Positions 9,385 through 17,119 of a stretch of 64,000 bases of DNA are shown one piece after another. A model generated the notes under the pieces. That model worked only from the letters and a program-made list of their open reading frames with translations, was not told the DNA's origin and ran no database searches. Origin of the DNA: Holophagales bacterium (GTDB lineage: Bacteria > Acidobacteriota > Thermoanaerobaculia > UBA5066); the NCBI GenBank assembly GCA_016719485.1, contig JADJZB010000011.1:62001-126000 (forward strand). Direction: 5' to 3'. Numbering within the stretch: position 1 is the first letter of the stretch; the number at the start of each line of letters is the position of its first letter. The position numbers were made by a program, and so were the translations under genes.

Positions 9385-9390
9385 TAGACT
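9385..9390 (+). promoter_or_regulatory. -10-like box before fabH-type gene
   Basis: TAGACT ends 12 nt before ATG 9403, and there is no Shine-Dalgarno between. If this is the -10 element, the transcript would have a leader of only about 5 nt. No good -35 is visible. Confidence 0.45.
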
Positions 9391-9402
9391 CCCCGCCCTC
9401 GC

Positions 9403-10482
9403 ATGAGCTCCAGACAGAGAACGACCGTCATCCGCAGCTCCGGCAGCTACCTTCCGCCCCAGGTCGTCACGAACGAGATGCTCTCGAGGATCATGGACAC
9501 CACCGACGCGTGGATCGTCCCGCGGACGGGCATCCGGGAGCGCCGGTTCGTCGCGCCCGGAGTCGGCCCTGCCGAGCTCGCCGAGCACGCGGCCCGAACG
9601 GCCCTCGAGAAGGCCGGGTTGACGCCCGGCGACGTCGACCTCGTCATCTTCGCGACGATGACCCCGGACCACTACTTCCCGGGAAGCGGCGGTCTTCTCG
9701 CGGCCCGGCTCGGGATGACGAGCACCTTCGCCCTGGACATCCGGATGCAGTGCGCCGGATTCCTCTCCGGCCTGCAGACCGCCGACGCCTTCATCCGTTC
9801 GGGGACCTACGACCGGGTCCTTCTCGTGGGCGCCGAGGTCCACTCCGGGCTGATGCCGTGGCCCGAATCCGTCTGGGACGTGATGCTCGGTCGAGGCGAG
9901 GGGCCGTGCGACCCCTACTGGTACGAGAGGGCGACCGGGATGCGGGACCGTGCGGTCCTTTTCGGGGACGGCGCGGGCGCGCTGGTCCTCGAGGCGAACG
10001 AATCGGGCGACGGCCGCGGCTTCCTCGGCTTCGTCATGAAGACGGACGGCGCCCACTGGGACAAGCTCTACGTTCCCGGCGGCGGCTGCAAGTCACGCCC
10101 ATATTTCACGCCGGAGATGTTCGACGCCCTCGGGACGATCCCCATCGTCGAGGGCCGGCAGGTCTTCCGCCTCGCGAGCCAGCTGATGCCGGAGGCGGTG
10201 CGGGACGTTCTCGCGAAGACGGGCCACGGTCTCGGGGAGCTGGACCTCCTCCTGATGCACCAGGCGAACCTGAGGATCAACGAGTCGGTCCAGAAGGTCC
10301 TCGGACTTCCCGACGAGAAGGTCTTCAACAACATCCAGAAGTACGGCAACACGACGGCCGCGACGCTCCCCCTCGTCTACGACGAGGCCGTGGCCGCGGG
10401 GCGAATCGGTCCGGGCGCGCTCGTCGGCTTCACGGCCCTCGGCGCAGGCCTGCACTGGGGCGCCGCGGTCGCGCGCATCTGA
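9403..10482 (+). CDS. Beta-ketoacyl-ACP synthase III family protein (FabH-like)
   Basis: 359 residues. KAS III enzymes condense acetyl-CoA (or another acyl-CoA) with malonyl-ACP to start fatty-acid synthesis. The Cys-His-Asn triad is visible: Cys117 (MQCAGF), His286 (LMHQANLRI) and Asn316 (YGNTTAAT). The chain is about 40 residues longer than standard FabH, mainly through an insertion around residues 155-185 (between HSGLMPWPES and ATGMRDRAV). That insertion and its isolation from other fab genes suggest a specialised KAS III (branched or secondary-metabolite starter, or an OleA/quinolone-type relative) rather than the housekeeping enzyme. The start has no Shine-Dalgarno but has a TAGACT box 12 nt upstream. 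Confidence 0.85.
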   Translation: MSSRQRTTVIRSSGSYLPPQVVTNEMLSRIMDTTDAWIVPRTGIRERRFVAPGVGPAELAEHAARTALEKAGLTPGDVDLVIFATMTPDHYFPGSGGLLAARLGMTSTFALDIRMQCAGFLSGLQTADAFIRSGTYDRVLLVGAEVHSGLMPWPESVWDVMLGRGEGPCDPYWYERATGMRDRAVLFGDGAGALVLEANESGDGRGFLGFVMKTDGAHWDKLYVPGGGCKSRPYFTPEMFDALGTIPIVEGRQVFRLASQLMPEAVRDVLAKTGHGLGELDLLLMHQANLRINESVQKVLGLPDEKVFNNIQKYGNTTAATLPLVYDEAVAAGRIGPGALVGFTALGAGLHWGAAVARI

Positions 10483-10506
10483 GCGCTCGGCGCCCTGCGA
10501 GAACGG

Positions 10507-11067
10507 TCAGCGCGTGACGCGCCCCGACCGTGACCTGGAGCCGTCGAGAAGCTCGGCGAAGATGTTGCCGAAGCTCTCGGCCGAAGCCGGGCCGTCGGCC
10601 GTGAGGATGCCTGCGGCGATGACGACGGGCTTCTTTTCGTAGCGGGCGCCGCCGTCCTTGAGGGCACGCAGGGCGTCGGGCGTGAGCCAGATCGTCGCCG
10701 CCTTCCCTTCGAGGAGGCCCGCCTTCGCGAGGAGCCCGACGCCCAGGGACAGCGCGCCGATGGGCTTGCCGTCGTTGGCGGCCATGCGGAAGAACTTGTG
10801 GGCGATACCGTTCTCCCAGAGGTCGACGGAGCCCATGCCCCCCACGACGACGGCCCCGGCGAAATCGGTGGGGCGCGCTTCGACGATGGACATGGCATCC
10901 AGGACGAGGCCGCCCTGGCCTGAGGCGGGGCCGGCCAGAACCGATGCGACGACGACCTCGGCGCCTGCCGCTTCGAGGATCCGGCGGGGCTTCTCGAGCT
11001 CCTCGTCCTGGAAGCCCTTCGGCGCAACGAGGAAGAGGACCTTCAGGCCTTTCAGGTTCTGCGTCAC
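10507..11067 (-). CDS. DJ-1/PfpI-family protein lacking the nucleophilic Cys
   Basis: 186 residues from GTG 11067. That start has GGGAGG 4 nt upstream; a longer frame from 11118 lacks such support. Fold motifs match DJ-1/PfpI (VLFLVAPKGFQDEELEKPRRIL, VVVGGMGSVDLWEN, KPIGALSLGVGLLAKAGLLEGK). The nucleophile-elbow position normally reading A-I-C-H-G reads A-L-S-L-G here, so both the Cys and the following His are gone. Protease, glyoxalase and deglycase activities of the family need that Cys, so this is probably a pseudoenzyme or binding protein. It is convergent with the FabH-like gene. The fold is confident, the function unknown. Confidence 0.8.
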   Translation of the reverse strand: MTQNLKGLKVLFLVAPKGFQDEELEKPRRILEAAGAEVVVASVLAGPASGQGGLVLDAMSIVEARPTDFAGAVVVGGMGSVDLWENGIAHKFFRMAANDGKPIGALSLGVGLLAKAGLLEGKAATIWLTPDALRALKDGGARYEKKPVVIAAGILTADGPASAESFGNIFAELLDGSRSRSGRVTR

Positions 11068-11137
11068 TTGACCTCCCGTACTGACCGGGACGATCTCCGC
11101 CCGCGCGGTCCCTGTCAAGCGGCTCCCCGGGGCCTCC

Positions 11138-12361
11138 TCAGGAACCGCTCTGGGGCCGGAGCGCCACCGACGAGCCGACCCAGGTGAAGTCCTTGTTGAA
11201 GTCGACGCCGAGCATGCGGCCGCGCGAGAGGCGGCAGAGGTTCAGGCCGAGCGTGAAAGAGGTCTCGCCCTCGGGGCGGAAGAACATCATCCGGATCTCG
11301 ACCTTGACGCCGCCGCCGTCGGTGGCGCGCAGGCACGGCGCGTAGGAGATCTTCTCCTGAAGGCACCAGGCGTCCCGATCGGACTCCGGAATCCGCGAGA
11401 CGTCCTCCGGGGTCGGCTCGATGTTCACGCCTCCTCCGGCGAAGGAGAAGAGCGGCTTGAGGACCCAGCCGGAGGAGAGGTCGGCAGGGAGCTCGTCGAT
11501 CTGCGAGAGAGTCCGGGCGCGCGGTGCCGCCGGGTGGTCCAGGAGGGGGAGGGCCGCCTTCGACCATACCCAGAACCAGTTCGGGTGCGGCGCCCAGGTG
11601 ACGTCGAGCTCGTCGCGGAAGTCGAACGGGAGGGATTTTCCCGAACGGATGAGCTCGTCGAAGACGACCCGGTTGTAGATCCTCTCGATCGGGATGCGCC
11701 GCCCGCCCTTCCTGCGGAAGAGCCGCCGGCCCTCCTTTTCGACTTTCGTCGCGCACAGGGACTCGACGCCGAGGAGCTTCTGGGTGGCCGTGAAATCGAC
11801 GTACGTCTTCTGGGATTCGGGGTCCAGGTCGAGGAGGACGACGTGCTCGGGGTCGTGCCCGCCGACGACGGTACGCCGGAAAAGGTCGACGAAACCGCTG
11901 CGCGTGAGCCCCGAGAAGTAGGGGCTGAACCCGGTGGCCGGAAGTCCCGGGATTCCTTCGAGCGCGTCGCTCCAGGCGTCGGCCTGCATCACCTCGAACG
12001 CCGAAAGCGAGGGGAAGCCCTGAAGCTCGATCAGCTTCGGCGACAGGGAGCCGTCCGGGCCGGTGACGATCGCCAGGTCGACCTGCGCCAGGGACGGGAG
12101 GGCGTCCATCCCCGGGGCATCCCACTCGCGCGGGACGAAGCGTCGGAGCCGGGCGATCGCCTCGGGCCTCGAGATCTGCGCGAGGATCCCGTGCGCTGCC
12201 GAGACGAGGCGTTCTTCCAGCTCGTGCGTGAGGAAGACGGGCGTCTCGGCGAGGCGGAAGCCCGCCTCGGCCCCGGCGCGGCGGGCGAGGTCTGCGGACT
12301 GCCGCCTGTAGAGCTCTTCTGTGAATGCGCTGTTGTAGGCGTCGCGGCAGGCAGGGTGCAT
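11138..12361 (-). CDS. Uncharacterised ATP-grasp-like protein
   Basis: 407 residues. I place the start at ATG 12361 (MHPACRDAYNSAFTEELY) because a TAGACT box ends 8 nt upstream; the frame is open further upstream. The C-terminal half looks like an ATP-grasp: a lysine plus Gly-rich loop (WVLKPLFSFAGGGVNIEP), a hinge-like CLQEKISYAPCL and a KVEIRMMFF strand. The N-terminal half (LIELQGFPSLSAFEVMQAD and YFSGLTRSGFVDLF) resembles the pre-ATP region of peptide or amine ligases but matches no family I can name. ATP-dependent carboxylate-amine ligation is possible. It has no evident partner; the next gene on this strand, upstream, is the SRAP gene, 89 bp away. Confidence 0.5.
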   Translation of the reverse strand: MHPACRDAYNSAFTEELYRRQSADLARRAGAEAGFRLAETPVFLTHELEERLVSAAHGILAQISRPEAIARLRRFVPREWDAPGMDALPSLAQVDLAIVTGPDGSLSPKLIELQGFPSLSAFEVMQADAWSDALEGIPGLPATGFSPYFSGLTRSGFVDLFRRTVVGGHDPEHVVLLDLDPESQKTYVDFTATQKLLGVESLCATKVEKEGRRLFRRKGGRRIPIERIYNRVVFDELIRSGKSLPFDFRDELDVTWAPHPNWFWVWSKAALPLLDHPAAPRARTLSQIDELPADLSSGWVLKPLFSFAGGGVNIEPTPEDVSRIPESDRDAWCLQEKISYAPCLRATDGGGVKVEIRMMFFRPEGETSFTLGLNLCRLSRGRMLGVDFNKDFTWVGSSVALRPQSGS

Positions 12362-12369
12362 CGCGGCGC

Positions 12370-12375
12370 AGTCTA
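12370..12375 (-). promoter_or_regulatory. -10-like box before ATP-grasp-like gene
   Basis: On the reverse strand this reads TAGACT and ends 8 nt before ATG 12361, with no Shine-Dalgarno. It fits the short-leader promoter pattern seen at several genes in this window. Confidence 0.45.
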
Positions 12376-12450
12376 GGAGGACGAACGGCCCATGGGAAGG
12401 ATCGCGTTTCGCACGAAGCGGGGCGGACCCAGGCCAGAACCGCCCGGGCG

Positions 12451-13119
12451 TCAGCGCGCCGGTTCGATGCAGCGGGGCCCGTCGTGAGAGGCGGCGTTGA
12501 CCCAGGTGGAGACGGGCCACGCCTCCATGGCCCCCGCGTCGAAAGGCGCGAAGCACCGCTCGAGCTCGGCCGCCGAGAGCGGCCCCTGCCGCCGCCAGAG
12601 CGCCTCGGTCTCCGCGTCGAGGAGGACCGGCATGCGCGCGTGGACGGGCTGGACGAGCCCGTTCGCGGCCGTGGTGACGATCGCGAAGCTCTCGAAGGGC
12701 CCGGCGCCGGGGGCCTCGCGACGCTCCCAGAGCCCCGCGAAGACGAACGGTGCGCCCCCCGCGAGCCGGAAGAGCCAGGGGGTCTTCCCCCGTCCCTCGA
12801 CCTTCCACTCGTAGAAACCGTCCGCCGCAACGACGGCCCGCCGGTGCTTCAGCGCGGCGCGAAACATCGGCTTTTCGGCGATTCCTTCGGCCCGCGCGTT
12901 GATCGGCCGGAGACCGGAATCGTCCGCGGCCCACGAGGGGCAGAGCCCCCACGTCAGGCAAGCCAGGACGGGACCGGCGCCGTCGTCACGGACGAGCGGG
13001 GCGCGCGTTCCGGGCGCGACGTTCCATCGTGGCGTCCACGCGATCCCCTCGGGAAGCCGTGCTCCGAACCGGGTCGCCAGGGCGTCGGCCGGGCTCGTCT
13101 GGACGTAGCGGCCGCACAC
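12451..13119 (-). CDS. SOS response-associated peptidase (SRAP, YedK/HMCES type)
   Basis: 222 residues. SRAP proteins shield abasic sites in single-stranded DNA by a covalent bond through Cys2. Here the chain begins MCGRYVQT (start codon GTG 13119), giving the catalytic Cys2 after Met removal. Asn74 (PINARAEG), Glu104 (GFYEW) and the His of VHARMPVLL complete the conserved active site. Length is typical. It starts 4 bp after the stop of the AI-2E-family permease gene (TAG, then GTG), so it is translationally coupled to that membrane protein although no functional link is known. Assignment is very secure. Confidence 0.93.
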   Translation of the reverse strand: MCGRYVQTSPADALATRFGARLPEGIAWTPRWNVAPGTRAPLVRDDGAGPVLACLTWGLCPSWAADDSGLRPINARAEGIAEKPMFRAALKHRRAVVAADGFYEWKVEGRGKTPWLFRLAGGAPFVFAGLWERREAPGAGPFESFAIVTTAANGLVQPVHARMPVLLDAETEALWRRQGPLSAAELERCFAPFDAGAMEAWPVSTWVNAASHDGPRCIEPAR

Positions 13120-13123
13120 GGCG

Positions 13124-14278
13124 CTACCCGGCGGCCTTCTCGTCCGGCTCCCTCTTCTCCTCCACGGGCTCGGGTTCCGGGTCGGGCGTCCGGTCGCCGA
13201 GGAGCGCGGCCCAGGGAGCGAACCGCTCGAACCGTTCGCCGACCACCTTGATTGCCGCGGTCAGCGGGACGGCCAGGATCGCGCCGGGCAGGCCCCACAG
13301 GATTCCCCAGAAGAGGAACGCGACGAGGACGGCGAGGGGGTGGAGCCGCACGCGGCTGCCGACGATGAACGGCGTCAGGACGTTGCCTTCCAGGAACTGC
13401 ACGATCGAGTAGAAGAGGATGACCTTCAGCGCGAGGAACGGCTCGTCGGTCCCGAGGAATGCCACGAAGAGCGCGGGCGTCGTCGACAGGATCACGCCGA
13501 CGTACGGAAGCAGGACGCAGAGGCCCGCGAGGGGGCCGAGGACGTAGCTGTAGGGCACCTGCAGGATCAGGAGCCCCGCCGTCGTGATGCAGGCCGTGAT
13601 GAGGACGACGAAGAGCTCGCCGAGGACGTAACCCGAGAGGACGTGCGCGACGTTGACGGCGAAGTCGGACGCCGCCCGGCCGCCTTTTCGCCGGAGGATC
13701 CGCGTGAGCGCCCCGGCGTACTTCTCGCGGTCCTTCAGCATGAAGAAGGCGAGCATCGGAACGGCTGCGGTGTAGAGGGCGAGGGAGAAGATCGTCCTCA
13801 TCTGGAGGACGACGCGGGCGACGGAGTCGAGCATCCCCTCCTCGAGGCGGACGGCTCGGACGCCGGCCCGCTCCCCGTCGGAGAGGAGCCTGCGGGTGCC
13901 TTCCTCGATGCGCGAGAAGAGGCCGCGTGCCTGCGCGGTCAGCCCCTGGATCTTCCGTTCGTACGAGGGCCAGTCGCGGGAGAAGGCCTGCGCCTGGTCG
14001 AGGGCGTTGACGATGAAGAACGCCACGAGCGCGCACAGGAGAAGGAGGATGACGAACGCGGCGAGCGGCCTGGGCACGCGGATCTTCTCGAGGAGCTCCA
14101 CGAACGGGTGGAGCGCGAAGGAGAGGAAGAGCGCGAAGAAGATCGTGACGAAGAGGACCTTGCCGGCCCAGAGGAGCCCGACGACGGCCGCCGTCGCGAG
14201 GACGACGAGCGCGCGGGAATGAAAAGCCCCGCCAAGCGCGGGGCTCGTTCCGGTCGTGAAGGCGCCGCTGCTATCCAA
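13124..14278 (-). CDS. AI-2E family (PerM-type) membrane transporter
   Basis: 384 residues. It starts at TTG 14278, with a TAAACT box ending 9 nt upstream and no Shine-Dalgarno. The family layout is clear: clustered N-terminal membrane helices (ALVVLATAAVVGLLWAGKV, LFVTIFFALFLSFALHPFVELLEK), a charged extracytoplasmic middle portion (about 100-170), and C-terminal helices with the conserved PYVGVILSTTPAL and FLEGNVLTPFIVGSRVRLHPLAV. Members export autoinducer-2 or act as ion/solute permeases; the substrate cannot be set from sequence. The last 25 residues are acidic and Pro-rich. It is followed immediately by the SRAP gene. Confidence 0.88.
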   Translation of the reverse strand: MDSSGAFTTGTSPALGGAFHSRALVVLATAAVVGLLWAGKVLFVTIFFALFLSFALHPFVELLEKIRVPRPLAAFVILLLLCALVAFFIVNALDQAQAFSRDWPSYERKIQGLTAQARGLFSRIEEGTRRLLSDGERAGVRAVRLEEGMLDSVARVVLQMRTIFSLALYTAAVPMLAFFMLKDREKYAGALTRILRRKGGRAASDFAVNVAHVLSGYVLGELFVVLITACITTAGLLILQVPYSYVLGPLAGLCVLLPYVGVILSTTPALFVAFLGTDEPFLALKVILFYSIVQFLEGNVLTPFIVGSRVRLHPLAVLVAFLFWGILWGLPGAILAVPLTAAIKVVGERFERFAPWAALLGDRTPDPEPEPVEEKREPDEKAAG

Positions 14279-14287
14279 TGCGGGTCC

Positions 14288-14293
14288 AGTTTA
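14288..14293 (-). promoter_or_regulatory. -10-like box before AI-2E family gene
   Basis: On the reverse strand this reads TAAACT and ends 9 nt before the TTG start at 14278. No ribosome site lies between, consistent with a leaderless or nearly leaderless mRNA. Confidence 0.45.
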
Positions 14294-14364
14294 GCGCGAC
14301 GGGGACAGACGCGAGCGGCCGGCGCGAGGCCGGCCGCAGGGAGAGGTTCGGGGAGCGGGCGAGG

Positions 14365-15714
14365 CTACGGGAAGGTCACCGTGACGACGGCGCGGCGGTT
14401 GCGCGTCGCGTCGTCCCCGGCCTCGGTGTCGCCCCGGGCGTCGACCTGGATGCGGGCGGCGTCGATGCCGTGCCTCTTGACGAGGTAGTCCTTGGCGGCG
14501 TCGGCGCGGGCCTTGCCGAGGGCGGCATGGTCGCCCTTTTCCTTCGGGTCGGTGAAGCCGACGATCGTGCAGGTCGCCGAGAGGTTGTTCTTCAGGCGGA
14601 GGGCGACGCCGTCGAGGATCGCCTTTGCGATGTTCGTGAGCCGGCTCTTCGCGGCGTCGAAGAGGATCTCGTCGGTGGTGGACGTCTCGGGTTTCGGAGC
14701 GGGAGGCGCCTCGACGACGGGGGCCGGGGCGGGCTCGACGACGGGGGCGGGCGCCGGCTCGACGGGAGGCGGCTCGTGAGGAGACGGGACGAGCACCGGG
14801 GCGACGGCCTTCTCCGGCTGCGGCAGCCAGGAGAGCTGGACGATGCCTCCGAGGTTGCTCGGGGAACTGCCGTACTTGACCCAGTTGTCGATGTTGGCCC
14901 TCAGGCCGGCCCCTGCGACGAGGCCGCTGTCGCCGAGAGAGAGCCGGGCGCCGAGAACGGCGTCCGTGTAGTCGTGCGGTTGCGTCGTGCCACCGTCGTA
15001 CATGACCCGCTGGATCTCGAAGATCCCTTTCAGCGTGTCGGGGATGATCGGAACGCCGACGCCCGCGGACCACCGCATCTCGTTCGAGATCTCGTATTCC
15101 TCTCCCTCGACGGCCCAGTCCGCCGTCCAGAGGTACCCGAACTGACCGGTGAAGATCCCGTACGTGCCGGAGAATCCCCACTCCCAGTCGGACCGGTAGG
15201 AGGAGAGCGCCTGCGTGTCGCTCCGGCTCTGCGTCGGGATGTAGACCGCGCCGAAGAGCGCGACCTTCACGGGATCTCTCGGATTGAGGATCACCTTCGA
15301 GCCGATGCGGAACTTGTCGGTCTCGTCGTGGTCGATCTCGCCGTAGCGGTTCCGGCCGTTGATGTTGCCACCCCAGGACCGGCCGTCGGCCGAGAAGTAC
15401 CGCTGCCCGGAGCTGAACGATGCTTCCCAGTTCGGGAGGAGGCCGAACGCCATCGTCAGCCCGAGCTTGTCGGAGCTGTACTGCATGGGGTCGTCCGGGT
15501 AGGGCACGACCTGCGGCACCGGCGCAGCCGTCCGGTCGTACATGCTGTAGAAGATGGAGAACGCGAAGCGCCCCTGTGGGACGGTCTGCGCGTCGTAGAT
15601 GCCGAAGAGCCCGGTCTCGCCGGTGAGGGTGGGAGCCACCTGAGCGCTCAGCGGAGAGGCCGCGAAAAGTGCCACGGCCAGCGCGAGGAGGAGTCCGGTC
15701 CGCATCCGTCGCAT
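14365..15714 (-). CDS. OmpA-family outer membrane protein
   Basis: 449 residues from ATG 15714, with AAGGAG 5 nt upstream. A signal peptide (about 1-24, ending SPLSAQ) leads into an outer-membrane beta-barrel (about 30-300, many alternating aromatic strands). A Pro/Ala/Val-rich linker with a repeated PAPVVE motif (about 300-340) follows, then an OmpA-like peptidoglycan-binding domain (about 345-449: GFTDPKEKGDHAALGKARADA, then a NRRAVVTV ending). The C-terminal domain should clamp the barrel to peptidoglycan. A sigma70-like promoter containing an inverted repeat lies about 100 bp upstream. Very likely an abundant envelope protein of the cell. Confidence 0.9.
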   Translation of the reverse strand: MRRMRTGLLLALAVALFAASPLSAQVAPTLTGETGLFGIYDAQTVPQGRFAFSIFYSMYDRTAAPVPQVVPYPDDPMQYSSDKLGLTMAFGLLPNWEASFSSGQRYFSADGRSWGGNINGRNRYGEIDHDETDKFRIGSKVILNPRDPVKVALFGAVYIPTQSRSDTQALSSYRSDWEWGFSGTYGIFTGQFGYLWTADWAVEGEEYEISNEMRWSAGVGVPIIPDTLKGIFEIQRVMYDGGTTQPHDYTDAVLGARLSLGDSGLVAGAGLRANIDNWVKYGSSPSNLGGIVQLSWLPQPEKAVAPVLVPSPHEPPPVEPAPAPVVEPAPAPVVEAPPAPKPETSTTDEILFDAAKSRLTNIAKAILDGVALRLKNNLSATCTIVGFTDPKEKGDHAALGKARADAAKDYLVKRHGIDAARIQVDARGDTEAGDDATRNRRAVVTVTFP

Positions 15715-15810
15715 CGAGTCTCCTTATTTCCAGCCGGGGACCGGAGGAGTCACCCCCATATCGGGGAAGGTGAAGCGGTTCCGTGTCCTAGGCTCGGATC
15801 AGTTGTCAAG

Positions 15811-15838
15811 AGTCTAGCAGCACGGGATTTCCCGTCAA
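15811..15838 (-). promoter_or_regulatory. Sigma70-like promoter of the OmpA-family gene with palindromic spacer
   Basis: On the reverse strand TTGACG (15833-15838), a 16-bp spacer and TAGACT (15811-15816) form a good promoter, about 100 nt before ATG 15714. The spacer holds the inverted repeat ACGGGA-TT-TCCCGT (15822-15835), and a perfect 10-bp palindrome GTCAATTGAC lies just upstream (15840-15849). Either could be an operator. Apart from this, 15715-15904 shows nothing else I can name. Confidence 0.6.
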
Positions 15839-15904
15839 AGTCAATTGACCATCCGGACCGTCATCGGGGAATCGGGGGGCCCGGGTGACGAGGTCGAGCC
15901 CCCT

Positions 15905-16170
15905 GGCGCGGAAGGGTCCGGGAAACCCGGCCGCGAATCGAACGGAGGCAGGAGGAAGAGGGATCCGACGTCGTGCCCCGGGGCGCGGAAGGGTCCGGGA
16001 AACCCGGCCGCGAATCGAACGGAGGCAGGAGGAAGAGGGATCCGACGTCGTGCCCCGGGGCGCGGAAGGGTCCGGGAAAGCGCGAACGAAGGAGGCAGGA
16101 GGAAGAGGGATCCGACGTCGTGCCCTGGGGCGCGGAAGGGTCCGGGAAACCCGGCCGCGGGTTTCCCGGG
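15905..16170. repeat. 77-bp tandem repeat, about 3.5 copies
   Basis: Units begin at each GGCGCGGAAGGGTCCGGG: 15905, 15982 (77 bp), 16059 (a 70-bp unit with a 7-bp deletion plus changes) and a partial copy from 16129. Copies 1 and 2 are almost identical. The array fills the gap between the OmpA-family gene and the DUF4388 gene. The frame across it is open on the plus strand only because 77 and GC richness allow it; there is no start, ribosome site or conserved protein, so I treat it as non-coding. Confidence 0.85.
16142..16169 (-). terminator. Hairpin downstream of the DUF4388 gene
   Basis: A perfect 11-bp stem CCGGGAAACCC / GGGTTTCCCGG (16142-16152 with 16159-16169) closes a 6-nt GC loop, 8 nt beyond the stop codon of the reverse-strand DUF4388 gene. 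It lies in the last, partial copy of the 77-bp repeat; the other copies carry only the left arm. There is no U-tract, so it may act as an mRNA-end stabiliser or a weak terminator. Confidence 0.55.
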
Positions 16171-16176
16171 ATTACT

Positions 16177-17070
16177 TCAGAGCAGGGGGGCCATCTTCTC
16201 GCGGAAGGCGAGGCTCGCCTCGCGTCCGCGGAGAGCGGCGACCGTCTGCTCGAGGCTCCGGATCAGCTCCCTCACGACGTCCAGACCGCGTCCTTTGTCG
16301 ACCTCGCCGAGGGCGGCGCGATAGAGCCGGTCGATCGCGGGATCTCCCGGTGCGAGGGCGGCGCTCTCGGCTTCCTGCTTCACCTTCGTGCAGAGGATCT
16401 GGAGGCTCCGGCGTTCGTCGCCGCGGGTGACCGCGTTGAAGACGCCGCTGTGCGTCGTGACGACCGGGCCTGCCGTCGACGGGGCGGGTGCCGCGGCCGG
16501 GGCGGCGGTCGCGGAAGCCGCGCGCGCCTCGGCCTTCGAGCGGATCCCGACGAGATCGGCGGTGATGAGACCGTAGAGTGTCTTGGCGACGTCGAACGCC
16601 GACAGGCGCGCCGCCCGGGCGATCTCCTCGATGGACTTGATGCCGTCGATCCCCGTGACGATGAGCCACTCCGCCGGCGTCAGCGTCACGGGCTCGCTGA
16701 GGCCCTCCCGGCAGACGAGCTGGGGAACGGCGTCGGTCGTGGGGATCTTCTTCGAGAGGATCTTCCACTCGTCGCTGCGCCGCGCCGCCTCCATGAGGAG
16801 GTTCGTGTTCGAGCGGGTGATCGTCCGAACCTCGGGCTCGATGCCTGCGGAGAACTGGAACTGACCTTCGTTCCAGAGCGCGAGAGCGTAGATGGCGTCC
16901 TCGCCTCCGGTCTCGTTCACCCTCGCGTGGGTGATCTGACCGTTCTGGATGTAGACGGCGCCCTGCTCGGCGCCGCGCGTCAGGGAGAACATGCCGGTCT
17001 TCCCCGATACGGCGACGAGCTGCACGATATCGGCGAGGGGGAGCTCTTTGAGGGATCCTTGGAAAGACAT
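16177..17070 (-). CDS. DUF4388 (PATAN-like) domain protein
   Basis: 297 residues. The N-terminal 110 residues match DUF4388: FQGSLKELPLADIVQLVAVSGKTGMFSLTRG, then GAVYIQNGQITHARV and ALWNEGQFQF. This is the fold found in gliding-motility and signalling adaptors of Myxococcota and Acidobacteriota. A winged-helix-like segment (about 125-185: EWLIVTGIDGIKSIEEIARAA... DVAKTLYGLITADLV) follows, then an Ala/Pro linker and a helical C-terminus. DUF4388 proteins are usually cytoplasmic scaffolds that work with kinases or response regulators; the two Ser/Thr kinases here are candidate partners, but that is inference. It lies downstream of ruvC on the same strand, 49 bp away. Confidence 0.82.
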   Translation of the reverse strand: MSFQGSLKELPLADIVQLVAVSGKTGMFSLTRGAEQGAVYIQNGQITHARVNETGGEDAIYALALWNEGQFQFSAGIEPEVRTITRSNTNLLMEAARRSDEWKILSKKIPTTDAVPQLVCREGLSEPVTLTPAEWLIVTGIDGIKSIEEIARAARLSAFDVAKTLYGLITADLVGIRSKAEARAASATAAPAAAPAPSTAGPVVTTHSGVFNAVTRGDERRSLQILCTKVKQEAESAALAPGDPAIDRLYRAALGEVDKGRGLDVVRELIRSLEQTVAALRGREASLAFREKMAPLL

Positions 17071-17119
17071 CTGTACGCAGTCTCGCGACGGTGGACGATA
17101 ACACCCGCTCCCGGGATGC

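Noticed and set aside
15905..16170. CRISPR array
   Set aside because: Units are directly adjacent without unique spacers, and no cas genes are present.
15845..16430. Open frames across the 77-bp repeats
   Set aside because: Repeat-derived, Arg/Gly-rich, no start context; the frame changes between copies because 77 is not a multiple of three.
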